In this document: positions 1 through 6,469 of the stretch, in pieces
How positions within the stretch are numbered: the stretch's first letter is position 1
Layout: every line of letters starts with the position of its first letter
Assembly: GCA_012798185.1 (NCBI GenBank)
Contig: JAAZNS010000155.1
Span: 1-17,243, forward strand
Origin: Chloroflexota bacterium
GTDB lineage: Bacteria; Chloroflexota; Anaerolineae; Anaerolineales; UBA4823
DNA: 17,243 bases
Direction of reading: 5' to 3'
Notes under the pieces: generated by a model
Database searches by the model: none
What the model saw: the letters and a program-made list of their open reading frames with translations, nothing else
Told to the model about the DNA's origin: nothing
Made by a program: the position numbers and the translations under genes

Positions 1-55
1 AATGATTATACAAGTATTTATGAACTTTGCGGCTTACCTATCGTAAGTATTATTT

Positions 56-86
56 TGGAGAGCGTAAATATTACATACGCTCTCCA
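56..86. terminator. Perfect 11-bp hairpin downstream of the repeat-protein gene
   Basis: Arms at 56-66 and 76-86 (core GGAGAGCGTA / TACGCTCTCC) pair perfectly around a 9-nt loop. On the plus strand the stem is followed by a T-rich stretch (ATTAATTTTATT). On the minus strand the following bases are A-rich, so it fits a terminator for a plus-strand gene left of the window better than one for the minus-strand gene ending at 121. It may act in both directions. Apart from this hairpin I see nothing in 1-120. Confidence 0.5.
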
Positions 87-120
87 TTAATTTTATTCAT
101 TCCTCCATCAAATATTCTTG

Positions 121-1170
121 TTACGAATTAGTACCTGAAATAGAAGAAGGTGTTGCAGTCGGACGCGGATTCGCGTTACCGTCAGGACCTCCGAACCAGC
201 CAGGATTACCAAACCCGCCAGGACCGCCTGATCCACCAGGACCGCCGCCAGGACCACCCATCCTCGGTCCGCCGCCCTGACCAGGAGCCGGTGGTGTACC
301 AGAAGGCTTTTGATCATCAGAGCCGTTCTGCGCTGGGGGTTTTTGCCCATGACCTGGTCCACCCATCCCAGGCATTCCCTGTTCGAAGTTTTCCAGGAAA
401 AGATCTGCCTGTTCCTGTGTGACCGCACCATCGGTAACAGCTTGGGCTACGGCTTCTTTATAAGCAGCTTGCAGTGCTTCCTGATATTCCTCGGTAGTCA
501 TGCCAACTGCGGAAAGAATATCTTCCATCGATTTACGTTCATCCAGGTAGGCTTTTAATTCATCTTCGGTAATACCCAATGCTTTTACCTGTAAGGCACG
601 CGGGTCAAGATAACTGGAAAGCGCCTGGCGTATTTCCATTAAATCGACTTGCTCCTGGGTAATATCCCCATTTGCCACCGCATCTGCCAGCATGGCTTTT
701 CGAGCAGTTTCTTGAGCAGCCTTTAATTCATCTTCGCTAATTCCCAAAGTCTCTGCCAGATATGCATGATAATCGATCTTATTTTCATCCTGCGCTTCAC
801 CCGGGCGGCCAGGACCACCGAAGCCAAATCGAGGGAATCCCTTCTCGCTGTTGAGCATTTCATCTGCCTGCTCTTGAGTAATCAAACCTTGATCGACCGC
901 TGCTTGAATGACCGCTTTGTTTGCTTCCTCTTGAGCAGCTTTAAGTTCATCTTCAGTAATTCCTAAAGCCTCCGCCAGATATTTTTGGCCATTTTCCGGA
1001 TTTCCGCGAAAACCGCCTCTTTCAGCAGGCACATCCGTGGCTTGATTTTGATTTCTTTGGCTGGCAGCTTTAACACTAGATGTCAAGCTTAACGCCGCAA
1101 CACTCAGCGCAGTCACCGCAATGAGCGCGCCGGTCAGTATTAGTTTTGTTAGTCGTTTCGAATCTCGCAT
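121..1170 (-). CDS. Secreted protein with tandem helical repeats and a Gly/Pro-rich tail
   Basis: Function unknown. I chose the ATG at 1170 (349 aa) over the upstream ATG at 1212 because AAAGGAGA lies at 1181-1188, about 10 nt before it, and because the protein then opens with a clean Sec signal peptide: KR-rich n-region, hydrophobic residues about 10-29, likely cleavage near VKA-A at 33-36. The mature part has repeats of the form LGITEDELKAA...AV.DG.ITQEQAD at about 64-106 and 137-178, with a split third copy (197-214 and 221-259). Such acidic helical repeats recur in secreted proteins of Gram-positive bacteria and Chloroflexota, and look DUF2680-like at best. From about 265 the protein is low-complexity Gly/Pro/Met (GMPGMGGPGHGQ and several GGPGG runs), ending in a PTATPSS-type tail. 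It is divergent from the MacAB-type exporter operon, so a role as exporter partner or envelope-stress protein is possible but inferred. Confidence 0.8.
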   Translation of the reverse strand: MRDSKRLTKLILTGALIAVTALSVAALSLTSSVKAASQRNQNQATDVPAERGGFRGNPENGQKYLAEALGITEDELKAAQEEANKAVIQAAVDQGLITQEQADEMLNSEKGFPRFGFGGPGRPGEAQDENKIDYHAYLAETLGISEDELKAAQETARKAMLADAVANGDITQEQVDLMEIRQALSSYLDPRALQVKALGITEDELKAYLDERKSMEDILSAVGMTTEEYQEALQAAYKEAVAQAVTDGAVTQEQADLFLENFEQGMPGMGGPGHGQKPPAQNGSDDQKPSGTPPAPGQGGGPRMGGPGGGPGGSGGPGGFGNPGWFGGPDGNANPRPTATPSSISGTNS

Positions 1171-1426
1171 ATATTGTTTTTCTCCTTTTTCTATCCATTT
1201 CAAAAAAATCATGCGATCAAATTTGATCTACGCTTAAGATAACAAACCCATATTTAGAAATTATGAAGAAGTGATTTGGATTAGATTTAGAAAACATCAG
1301 TTACCCCCAACAGATTAGCAAAGAAACATTCATAGAACCTGAATACCATCTTAACAATTTCTAAAAATTGTTTTTTTAGAATATTAGCAGCTTTAATTTG
1401 AAAGTAATTATCAGGAGTATAAGCAA
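1171..1426. promoter_or_regulatory. Divergent regulatory spacer with TTTAGAA boxes and palindromes
   Basis: This 256-bp AT-rich spacer separates the minus-strand repeat protein from the plus-strand exporter operon. It holds four copies of TTTAGAA: 1253-1259, 1286-1292 and 1375-1381 on plus, and 1359-1365 on minus. The first two sit in a longer identical ATTTAGAAA spaced exactly 33 bp, three helical turns. A perfect 14-bp palindrome GATCAAATTTGATC is at 1215-1228. A candidate plus promoter is TTGTTT (1369-1374), 17 bp, TTTAAT (1392-1397); its -35 is weak and overlaps the inverted repeat at 1353-1372. The layout suggests a shared operator region, but no regulator gene is visible in the window. 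Confidence 0.45.
1353..1377 (+). terminator. Inverted repeat with T-tract before the exporter operon (attenuator or operator)
   Basis: Arms AACAATTT (1353-1360) and AAATTGTT (1365-1372) are perfectly complementary around the 4-nt loop CTAA and are followed by more T (to 1377). The form matches an intrinsic terminator with a weak AT-only stem, 50 bp upstream of the membrane-fusion gene. It could be a leader attenuator if transcription starts upstream, or a DNA operator if the promoter overlaps it. The sequence alone does not decide. Confidence 0.4.
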
Positions 1427-2899
1427 ATGACAAAATTTCAGCCGTTTTCGTTCATTACTAGTGTTTTTGCGAAAAAAGAATTTAAAATTTATAAATTTAC
1501 ATTTAAAAAATCAGTGTTCTTTGTTCTTATTGTTTGTTTGCTCATTGCTGCCGGGGGAAGCGGTTATTATTTTTGGCGAAATAACGTTGCCAAGGCTTCA
1601 AATTCCGAAAAATCCACATTAGAAACCGCTGTGGCTTACACTGGAGAAATCACCGTAATGGCAAGCGGAACCGGAACAGTAGTTGCCGCAAAATCGATCG
1701 ATATGGCATTCGAATATGACGGTACGGTCACCGAATTGAATGTGGCAGTCGGCGATAAAGTTAAAAAGGGAGACCTACTGGCTAAGCTGCAAACAGAATA
1801 CACCGAGGAAGAAATTAAAGCAGCTATTGCCAATGCAGAACTGGCACTTACCCAGGCTCAAAATGAATTAGAAGAATTATATATCAACGCAGAATCCAAT
1901 AAAACTTCAGCATTGAATAATATATCGACTTACGCCAAGGAAGTCCGCGATGCGCAATACAATGTCGATAATTACTTAATGCCTTCCTCGTTACAAGGAA
2001 TGGATCCTATCGAGGCATTGGATTACACCAAAGAACAATTGGATAAAGCGCGAGAGGCATTCGAACCTTATAAATTCGATGCACAAGAGAACAGCACCCG
2101 TCGTAAGCTGCTCGAACAATATAATCAAGCCCAGTCCAACTATAACTCGGCAGTTACACGCCTTCAATATCAATATATCTTGGATGTGGCTGAAGCGAAT
2201 CTGGCAAAAGCCAGATCCGATTATGAAGCCTATAAAGATGGCCCCACTGAAACTGAACTAGCAGAAGCGAATCAAAAAATCACCAGCGCAGAGGCTGATC
2301 TTGCCTCGGCAAAAGAAATGGTATCGGTCGCTTCGCTATATGCGCCATGGGATGGCACGGTAACAAGCATCTCGGCTGATGTTGGAGAGTATTTAGGAAC
2401 CACCACTTTCCTCGTCCTCTCCGATTTGGATAACCCTACCTTACAAGTATCTTTGGATGAATCGGATCTGGAATTAGTATCGGTGGGTTATCCTGCAGAA
2501 ATTGTATTCGATGCTTACCCCGATGTCACATATACCGGCACGGTAACCGCTGTCGATCCAACAGTAGCCACCACGAATAACGTCAATACTATTACGGCGT
2601 TTGTAAAAATTGATAAATCTCAAATTCCAGAAGGTTTAACATTTCCCATCGGTTTAAGCGCATCTGTCGATATTATCGCCGGAAAAGCAGAGAACGCTGT
2701 ATTGGTACCTATCGATGCGATCCGAGACCTTGGCGATGGTGAATACGCAGTATTCGTGATGGAAAATGACGAGCCGGTATTACGCACCGTAACCGTAGGA
2801 TTGACCGATTCGACAACCGCTCAAATTACCAGCGGCTTGAACGCCGGCGAGATCGTTTCCACCGGAACGACGAAAACCACAAGCAAAAACAATCAATAA
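1427..2899 (+). CDS. HlyD/MacA-type membrane-fusion (adaptor) protein of an ABC exporter
   Basis: The predicted 490-aa adaptor works with the ABC ATPase and permease just downstream. A single N-terminal membrane segment (about 29-51) follows a basic region. A first lipoyl-like half (about 90-122, with GTVTELNVAVGDKVKKGDLL) leads into a long helical hairpin rich in A/E/Q (about 126-300). The second lipoyl half is about 303-325 (APWDGTVTSISADVGEYLG), then a beta-barrel (about 338-415) and a membrane-proximal domain to the end. This is the standard RND/MacA/YknX adaptor order, at slightly above usual length. The start is supported by CAGGAG at 1412-1417, 9 nt upstream of the ATG. In a bacterium without a classical outer membrane it would resemble YknX of the Bacillus YknXYZ system more than E. 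coli MacA. The substrate is unknown. Confidence 0.9.
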   Translation: MTKFQPFSFITSVFAKKEFKIYKFTFKKSVFFVLIVCLLIAAGGSGYYFWRNNVAKASNSEKSTLETAVAYTGEITVMASGTGTVVAAKSIDMAFEYDGTVTELNVAVGDKVKKGDLLAKLQTEYTEEEIKAAIANAELALTQAQNELEELYINAESNKTSALNNISTYAKEVRDAQYNVDNYLMPSSLQGMDPIEALDYTKEQLDKAREAFEPYKFDAQENSTRRKLLEQYNQAQSNYNSAVTRLQYQYILDVAEANLAKARSDYEAYKDGPTETELAEANQKITSAEADLASAKEMVSVASLYAPWDGTVTSISADVGEYLGTTTFLVLSDLDNPTLQVSLDESDLELVSVGYPAEIVFDAYPDVTYTGTVTAVDPTVATTNNVNTITAFVKIDKSQIPEGLTFPIGLSASVDIIAGKAENAVLVPIDAIRDLGDGEYAVFVMENDEPVLRTVTVGLTDSTTAQITSGLNAGEIVSTGTTKTTSKNNQ

Positions 2900-2930
2900 C
2901 GCCGATTGATTTTCTACCCGAGGTAAGTAA

Positions 2931-2981
2931 ATGAGAACAAATCTTAATAAATTTTTGCCCTCCGGTAATTTTCACAGGTGA
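2931..2981 (+). CDS. Possible 16-residue leader ORF coupled to the ABC ATPase gene
   Basis: An ATG at 2931 is preceded by GAGGTAAG (starting at 2920) at a fair distance. It opens a 16-codon frame ending in TGA at 2979-2981. That stop lies inside the AGGTGA motif (2976-2981) that serves as Shine-Dalgarno for the ATPase ATG at 2987, so a terminating ribosome would sit on the downstream start. The peptide (MRTNLNKFLPSGNFHR) has no recognised motif. It may be a translation-coupling leader or chance. Confidence 0.25.
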   Translation: MRTNLNKFLPSGNFHR

Positions 2982-2986
2982 AATCC

Positions 2987-3736
2987 ATGACGCAAAAACC
3001 AATTATTCAAATCGAAAATCTAACAAAAATCTACGGTGTTGGCGATATCCAGGTTAAAGCGCTTGAAAATGTGACCATGACTGTACACGAAGGTGAGTTT
3101 GTTGCCATCATGGGACCTTCAGGATCGGGCAAGAGCACATTGATGAATATTTTGGGCTGTCTGGATAGACCCAGCGAAGGGAAATATAGACTGGCAGGTG
3201 AAGATGTCAGCGAGATGGATAAAATCCAATTGGCGATCATCCGCAATCAAAAAATCGGTTTTATTTTTCAATCGTATAACCTGCTTCCCCGCACCACCGC
3301 TTTAGAGAATGTCATGTTACCCATGGTTTATAACCGCGGTAATGATATACCTGATGACGAGCAACGGCAGCGTGCTTTAAAAGCACTCGAACAGGTAGGG
3401 CTGGCTGAGCGCGTCAATCATCAACCCCAGGAGTTATCTGGAGGTCAATGTCAACGGGTGGCTATTGCCCGCGCTCTGGTCAATAAACCGGTATTGATCT
3501 TAGCTGATGAACCAACCGGCAACCTGGATACGAAATCTAGCGTGGAAATTATGAGTATCTTGACAAAACTCCACGAGGAAGGAAAAACCATCGTCATGGT
3601 GACCCACGAAAATGATATCGCTTCTTATTCGCAACGCATCATTCGTTTTCGTGACGGTCAGATCGACACCGATAAACCCAATGGTCATAAACCGATGCTA
3701 CAAATGAAGAAAGAGGTGGACCATGAACTCTCGTAA
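2987..3736 (+). CDS. MacB/LolD-type ABC transporter ATP-binding protein
   Basis: A 249-aa ATPase that energises the exporter formed with the adjacent adaptor and permease. I chose the ATG at 2987 because AGGTGA (2976-2981) lies 5 nt upstream; an in-frame GTG at 2978 would add three residues but lacks a good ribosome site. All nucleotide-binding motifs are intact: Walker A GPSGSGKST (43-51), Q-loop Q95, signature LSGGQ (150-154), Walker B VLILADEP with E175, D-loop NLD (179-181) and H-loop His207. The wording around the motifs (IMGPSGSGKSTLMNILGCLD, GFIFQSYNLLP) is typical of the MacB/LolD/YknY subfamily. Its 3' end overlaps the permease start by 14 bp, implying translational coupling. Confidence 0.93.
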   Translation: MTQKPIIQIENLTKIYGVGDIQVKALENVTMTVHEGEFVAIMGPSGSGKSTLMNILGCLDRPSEGKYRLAGEDVSEMDKIQLAIIRNQKIGFIFQSYNLLPRTTALENVMLPMVYNRGNDIPDDEQRQRALKALEQVGLAERVNHQPQELSGGQCQRVAIARALVNKPVLILADEPTGNLDTKSSVEIMSILTKLHEEGKTIVMVTHENDIASYSQRIIRFRDGQIDTDKPNGHKPMLQMKKEVDHELS

Positions 3737-4952
3737 AGTTATTCGTATTGCTTGGGAAGGGCTGAATCGCAATAAGCTGCGTTCCCTTCTCACCATGTTG
3801 GGTGTCATCATCGGTGTTGCGGCGGTAATTATCATGGTCGCTGTAAGCGCTGGCACAGAAGCCACCATTGCCGAACAAATCCAAGGACTGGGCACTAACC
3901 TGGTCTTCATCCAGGAAAGCTTTACCCGCATGACGCCAGGGCAGCGGCAAACCGGCAACGGGTTGACCTTTGAGGATGCCGATGCTATTAAAGAAAATAT
4001 TCCTGGTATTTCTGGTGTGGTGGTGGAGCAAAACGCTTCGGAGACCGTGAAATACGGCGGTCAAAGCATCGATGATGTCTCAGTGCTGGGAACAACGATT
4101 GATTTCCCTGAAGTACGAGATATGACCATCGCCGAAGGACGTTATTTTACTCAAACAGAGCTCGATCGGAAATCCAAGGTGGCTGTATTGGGCGCTACTT
4201 TAGCTGAAGAGCTGTTTGGCAGCAACACAGCCATCGGACAGGTCATTACCGTCGGCAGTGTAAAACTTACCGTCATTGGTGTCATGGAAGAAAAAGGCTC
4301 AACCGGCGGTGTGGATTACAACAGTAATGTATTCACTCCCATTACCGTTGTATTTGCCAAATTCAATCGAGATCCATTTGCACGAATGATGGGAAATCGG
4401 GTGCGGATGATTTATGTAGCCGTGGAAAACGAAGAAGACATCGAAGACACCATCTACCAGATTGAATTGCTGCTTGCCAAGCGCCATGAAGTAACTTTAG
4501 ATACCTTAGATTTCACAGTCACCACACAGGATGACATTATCGAAACGCAAGAATCGACCACTGCCGCTTTCCGAAATTTGCTGGGCTGGGTCGCCGGAGT
4601 TTCATTGCTCGTGGGCGGAATTGGCATTATGAATATCATGTTGGTGAGTGTGACAGAAAGAACACGTGAGATCGGCATCCGCCAATCCATTGGCGCAACC
4701 CCCTCAGATATTCGCAGGCAATTCTTAACCGAAGCATTGTTGCTCAGTTTGGTCGGGGGGTTGATCGGTGTGATAAGCGGAATCGCCGGTGCCAAGATAT
4801 TTGGCGCTGTAGGAGATATGCGCACTGTCGTATCGATTTCCTCGGTGATTATCGCCTTTTCATCTGCCGCAGCTGTTGGTATCTTTTTTGGATATTTTCC
4901 AGCGAATAAAGCTGCGCAATTGGATCCCATCGAAGCCTTGCGACATGAATAA
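3723..4952 (+). CDS. MacB/YknZ-type ABC transporter permease (FtsX family)
   Basis: A 409-aa permease with the usual MacB layout: one N-terminal helix (about 21-43), a large extracytoplasmic domain of the MacB periplasmic-core type (about 44-280) and three C-terminal helices (about 285-310, 334-360, 370-394). Family hallmarks are RNKLRSLLTMLGVIIGVAAV at the first helix, the TERTREIGIRQSIGA coupling loop (about 311-325) and the ending ANKAAQLDPIEALRHE. The ATG overlaps the ATPase 3' end and has AGAGGTGG just upstream. MacB-type permeases act as mechanotransmission machines for peptides, toxins or lipoproteins, often working with an adaptor such as that at 1427-2899. What this one exports cannot be read from the sequence. 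The Gly-rich secreted proteins encoded on both sides are candidate partners. Confidence 0.92.
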   Translation: MNSRKVIRIAWEGLNRNKLRSLLTMLGVIIGVAAVIIMVAVSAGTEATIAEQIQGLGTNLVFIQESFTRMTPGQRQTGNGLTFEDADAIKENIPGISGVVVEQNASETVKYGGQSIDDVSVLGTTIDFPEVRDMTIAEGRYFTQTELDRKSKVAVLGATLAEELFGSNTAIGQVITVGSVKLTVIGVMEEKGSTGGVDYNSNVFTPITVVFAKFNRDPFARMMGNRVRMIYVAVENEEDIEDTIYQIELLLAKRHEVTLDTLDFTVTTQDDIIETQESTTAAFRNLLGWVAGVSLLVGGIGIMNIMLVSVTERTREIGIRQSIGATPSDIRRQFLTEALLLSLVGGLIGVISGIAGAKIFGAVGDMRTVVSISSVIIAFSSAAAVGIFFGYFPANKAAQLDPIEALRHE

Positions 4953-4989
4953 TATTTATCAGATGAGCAGGGAAAAAATCTAAAAATCG

Positions 4990-5012
4990 ATATTTTTGTT
5001 ATGCAAAAATAT
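4990..5012 (+). promoter_or_regulatory. 9-bp inverted repeat just upstream of the lipoprotein ribosome site
   Basis: ATATTTTTG (4990-4998) and CAAAAATAT (5004-5012) are perfect complements around the loop TTATG. The repeat ends 3 nt before the CAGGAG (5016-5021) that serves the ATG at 5027. It could be an operator for an internal promoter, an mRNA processing or stability hairpin that sets a separate expression level for the lipoprotein, or a weak terminator. There is no clean T-tail. Confidence 0.35.
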
Positions 5013-5026
5013 TTCCAGGAGTAAAA

Positions 5027-5752
5027 ATGAAAAAAACAGCCATTATGATTTGCCTGATTACCATCACGCTGGTTATTTGCGCCTGTAACGCAATTCCCCA
5101 GGGTCAGGCAAGCGGATACTCTGCACCGGCTTCTTCAAATCAATCCAATGTCAGCAACGGCAATCCATCCAAAGATAATACAAAGTATCTGGATGTAAGT
5201 TATGCCAATGCATTACCCCTACCCATGCAGCTAAGTATCGGTATATTGAAGCTTCAGGGTACGGAAAATGAAGTCGATGCAGAAACTGCGAAACAATTAT
5301 TGACATTATGGAAAGCGGTTAAAAACTTAAGCAACAGCGACACAGCCTCAACCATAGAGATCGAAGCCCTCTATAAACAAATTCAAAGAACAATGACCAA
5401 AGAGCAGATCGAAGCGATATCCAATATGAAATTATCTTCGGATAACTTAATGCAAATATCAAAAGAATTGGGGTTGGCTGTTGGAAATGGTTTTGGTATG
5501 GGAACAATCTCTGAGGAAAGGAAAGCCACCATGGAAGCTGCACAAGCCAGCGGTGGTGGCGGTATGATGGGCGGCGGTCCGGGCGGCGGCATGCCTGGCG
5601 GAGGAATGCCAGGCGGTATGCCCGGCGGCGCTCCTCCAGGGCAAAATTCCTCTTCAAGTGGAAATTCTCAAAATCGCCCCTCACAATCTTCCCAGATGGA
5701 TTCGATGTTGGTCGACGCGGTTATTAAATACCTGAAAAGCAAAATTCAGTGA
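5027..5752 (+). CDS. Lipoprotein with helical core and Gly/Met/Pro-rich segment
   Basis: A 241-aa protein of unknown function. The N-terminus is a lipoprotein signal: MKK, a hydrophobic stretch, then a lipobox ICAC with Cys20 as likely lipidated residue (Cys at -2 is unusual but Ala at -1 is right). A Ser/Asn/Gln-rich linker (about 21-52) precedes a helical region (about 58-155) with a Leu/Trp-rich stretch and MTKEQIEAISNMKL. Residues about 176-205 are nearly all Gly, Met and Pro (repeats of GGGMPGG and GGMPGG), followed by a Ser/Gln/Asn linker and a short amphipathic C-terminal helix (DAVIKYLKSKIQ). The start is supported by CAGGAG 5 nt upstream. It follows the exporter permease by 74 bp. 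I believe similar lipoproteins lie next to MacAB-type genes in other Chloroflexota, but that is recollection. Likely an exporter partner or surface protein. Confidence 0.8.
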   Translation: MKKTAIMICLITITLVICACNAIPQGQASGYSAPASSNQSNVSNGNPSKDNTKYLDVSYANALPLPMQLSIGILKLQGTENEVDAETAKQLLTLWKAVKNLSNSDTASTIEIEALYKQIQRTMTKEQIEAISNMKLSSDNLMQISKELGLAVGNGFGMGTISEERKATMEAAQASGGGGMMGGGPGGGMPGGGMPGGMPGGAPPGQNSSSSGNSQNRPSQSSQMDSMLVDAVIKYLKSKIQ

Positions 5753-5824
5753 TTTTCACCTGATTACAAACAATCAAAAACAAAAATCAATTTAAAAACA
5801 GCTTTCATCATCTGCACCTTACCA

Positions 5825-5857
5825 ATCGGATATGGCATCTCTAAGATCAAGTTGGAG
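5825..5857 (+). repeat. 33-bp inverted repeat, left copy
   Basis: This 33-nt stretch (it starts ATCGGATATGGCA and ends AAGATCAAGTTGGAG) recurs in reverse complement at 6407-6439 with 31 of 33 matches; mismatches are at positions 14 and 17 of the unit. It lies in the 148-bp spacer between the lipoprotein gene and the small gene at 5901, ending 43 bp before that gene's ATG. Similarity stops abruptly at both ends of the unit. No third copy was seen in the window. Confidence 0.85.
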
Positions 5858-5900
5858 CAGGCATGAATAACCAATAAATCTGAATATAGGAGATATACCA

Positions 5901-6359
5901 ATGATCGATCAAATCAATGGGAACATGATGGCAGGCGGTATGTCCATGATGTTCGAACCCAAAACGCTTACTGATGAACAAAAAGAAAAGATACAAGAAA
6001 TCCTCTCCAACTATGACGCCGAATCAATTACTGCCGAAGATGCCAAGGAAATCTTTGAAGCCTTCAAAGAGGCAGGGATCACGCCATGCAAAGGGATGAA
6101 AGAAGCGATCGAAGAGGCAGGATTCGACGCTGATGAAATTCGTTCCCTTGCCGGGTTTGATCAACCGCCCCCTCCTCCTCAAGGCTTGGGCTCTAAAAGT
6201 ATTAATATCAATCAGAGCGCATTACAAGCACTGCAAACGATTCTCAACGATTACGATCTGACCGAATTATCGGAAGATGAGCAAAGCGAATTACTGACTC
6301 GCCTGCAGGAAGCAGGGTTAATGAAATATCCAGGCGCCACCATTGACCTTTCCGCTTGA
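5901..6359 (+). CDS. Small acidic two-repeat helical protein, no signal peptide
   Basis: A 152-aa protein of unknown function. The ATG is preceded by AGGAGAT (5888-5894). The N-terminus is Met-rich (NMMAGGMSMM, residues 8-17), with no hydrophobic signal, so a cytoplasmic location is expected. Two copies of a helical unit are visible: about 23-60 (LTDEQKEKIQEILSNYDAES... ending EAFKEAGI) and about 107-140 (ALQTILNDYDLTELSEDEQ... ending RLQEAGL). They share the pattern ILxxYDxxxL/IxxEdxxxLxxxxxEAG and are joined by a segment with EAIEEAGFDADEIRSLAG and a PPPPP linker. The acid-rich YD loops recall EF-hand-like proteins but lack a canonical 12-residue calcium loop. The gene sits between two secreted-protein genes and is framed by 33-bp inverted repeats, suggesting it may be an insertion or separately controlled. 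No named family is assigned. Confidence 0.75.
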   Translation: MIDQINGNMMAGGMSMMFEPKTLTDEQKEKIQEILSNYDAESITAEDAKEIFEAFKEAGITPCKGMKEAIEEAGFDADEIRSLAGFDQPPPPPQGLGSKSININQSALQALQTILNDYDLTELSEDEQSELLTRLQEAGLMKYPGATIDLSA

Positions 6360-6406
6360 TTATATTAATAATTTCTTATAGAGGACATTAATAAAAAGAT
6401 TTCCAA

Positions 6407-6439
6407 CTCCAACTTGATCTTACAGGTGCCATATCCGAT
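6407..6439 (-). repeat. 33-bp inverted repeat, right copy
   Basis: This is the reverse-complement partner of 5825-5857 (31 of 33 identical). It starts 47 bp after the stop of the small two-repeat gene and ends 30 bp before the ATG of the next gene. The 4-mer ACCA occurs at 5821-5824, directly left of the left copy, and at 6441-6444, one base right of this copy, so a 4-bp target duplication is conceivable though weakly supported. Confidence 0.85.
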
Positions 6440-6469
6440 AACCAACTTAATATTTACCGAGATGAGGTT

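Noticed and set aside
150..966. Several open frames on the plus strand opposite the secreted repeat protein
   Set aside because: They mirror the Gly/Pro-rich and repeat coding sequence, lack ribosome sites and family motifs, and the minus-strand gene with signal peptide explains the region.
5863..5877. Four-codon ORF (MNNQ) after GGAG next to the left inverted repeat
   Set aside because: Too short to distinguish from chance, and no coupling geometry with the ATG at 5901.
5885..5903. Ribosome site reading AGGAGATATACCA, like the phage T7 gene 10 / expression-vector leader
   Set aside because: Surrounding sequence is unrelated to vector or phage and the gene is native in style; an A/T-rich strong ribosome site can match by chance.
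5901..6359. Calling the two-repeat protein an EF-hand calcium-binding protein
   Set aside because: The acidic loops lack the DxDxDG-type 12-residue pattern, so only a loose resemblance remains.
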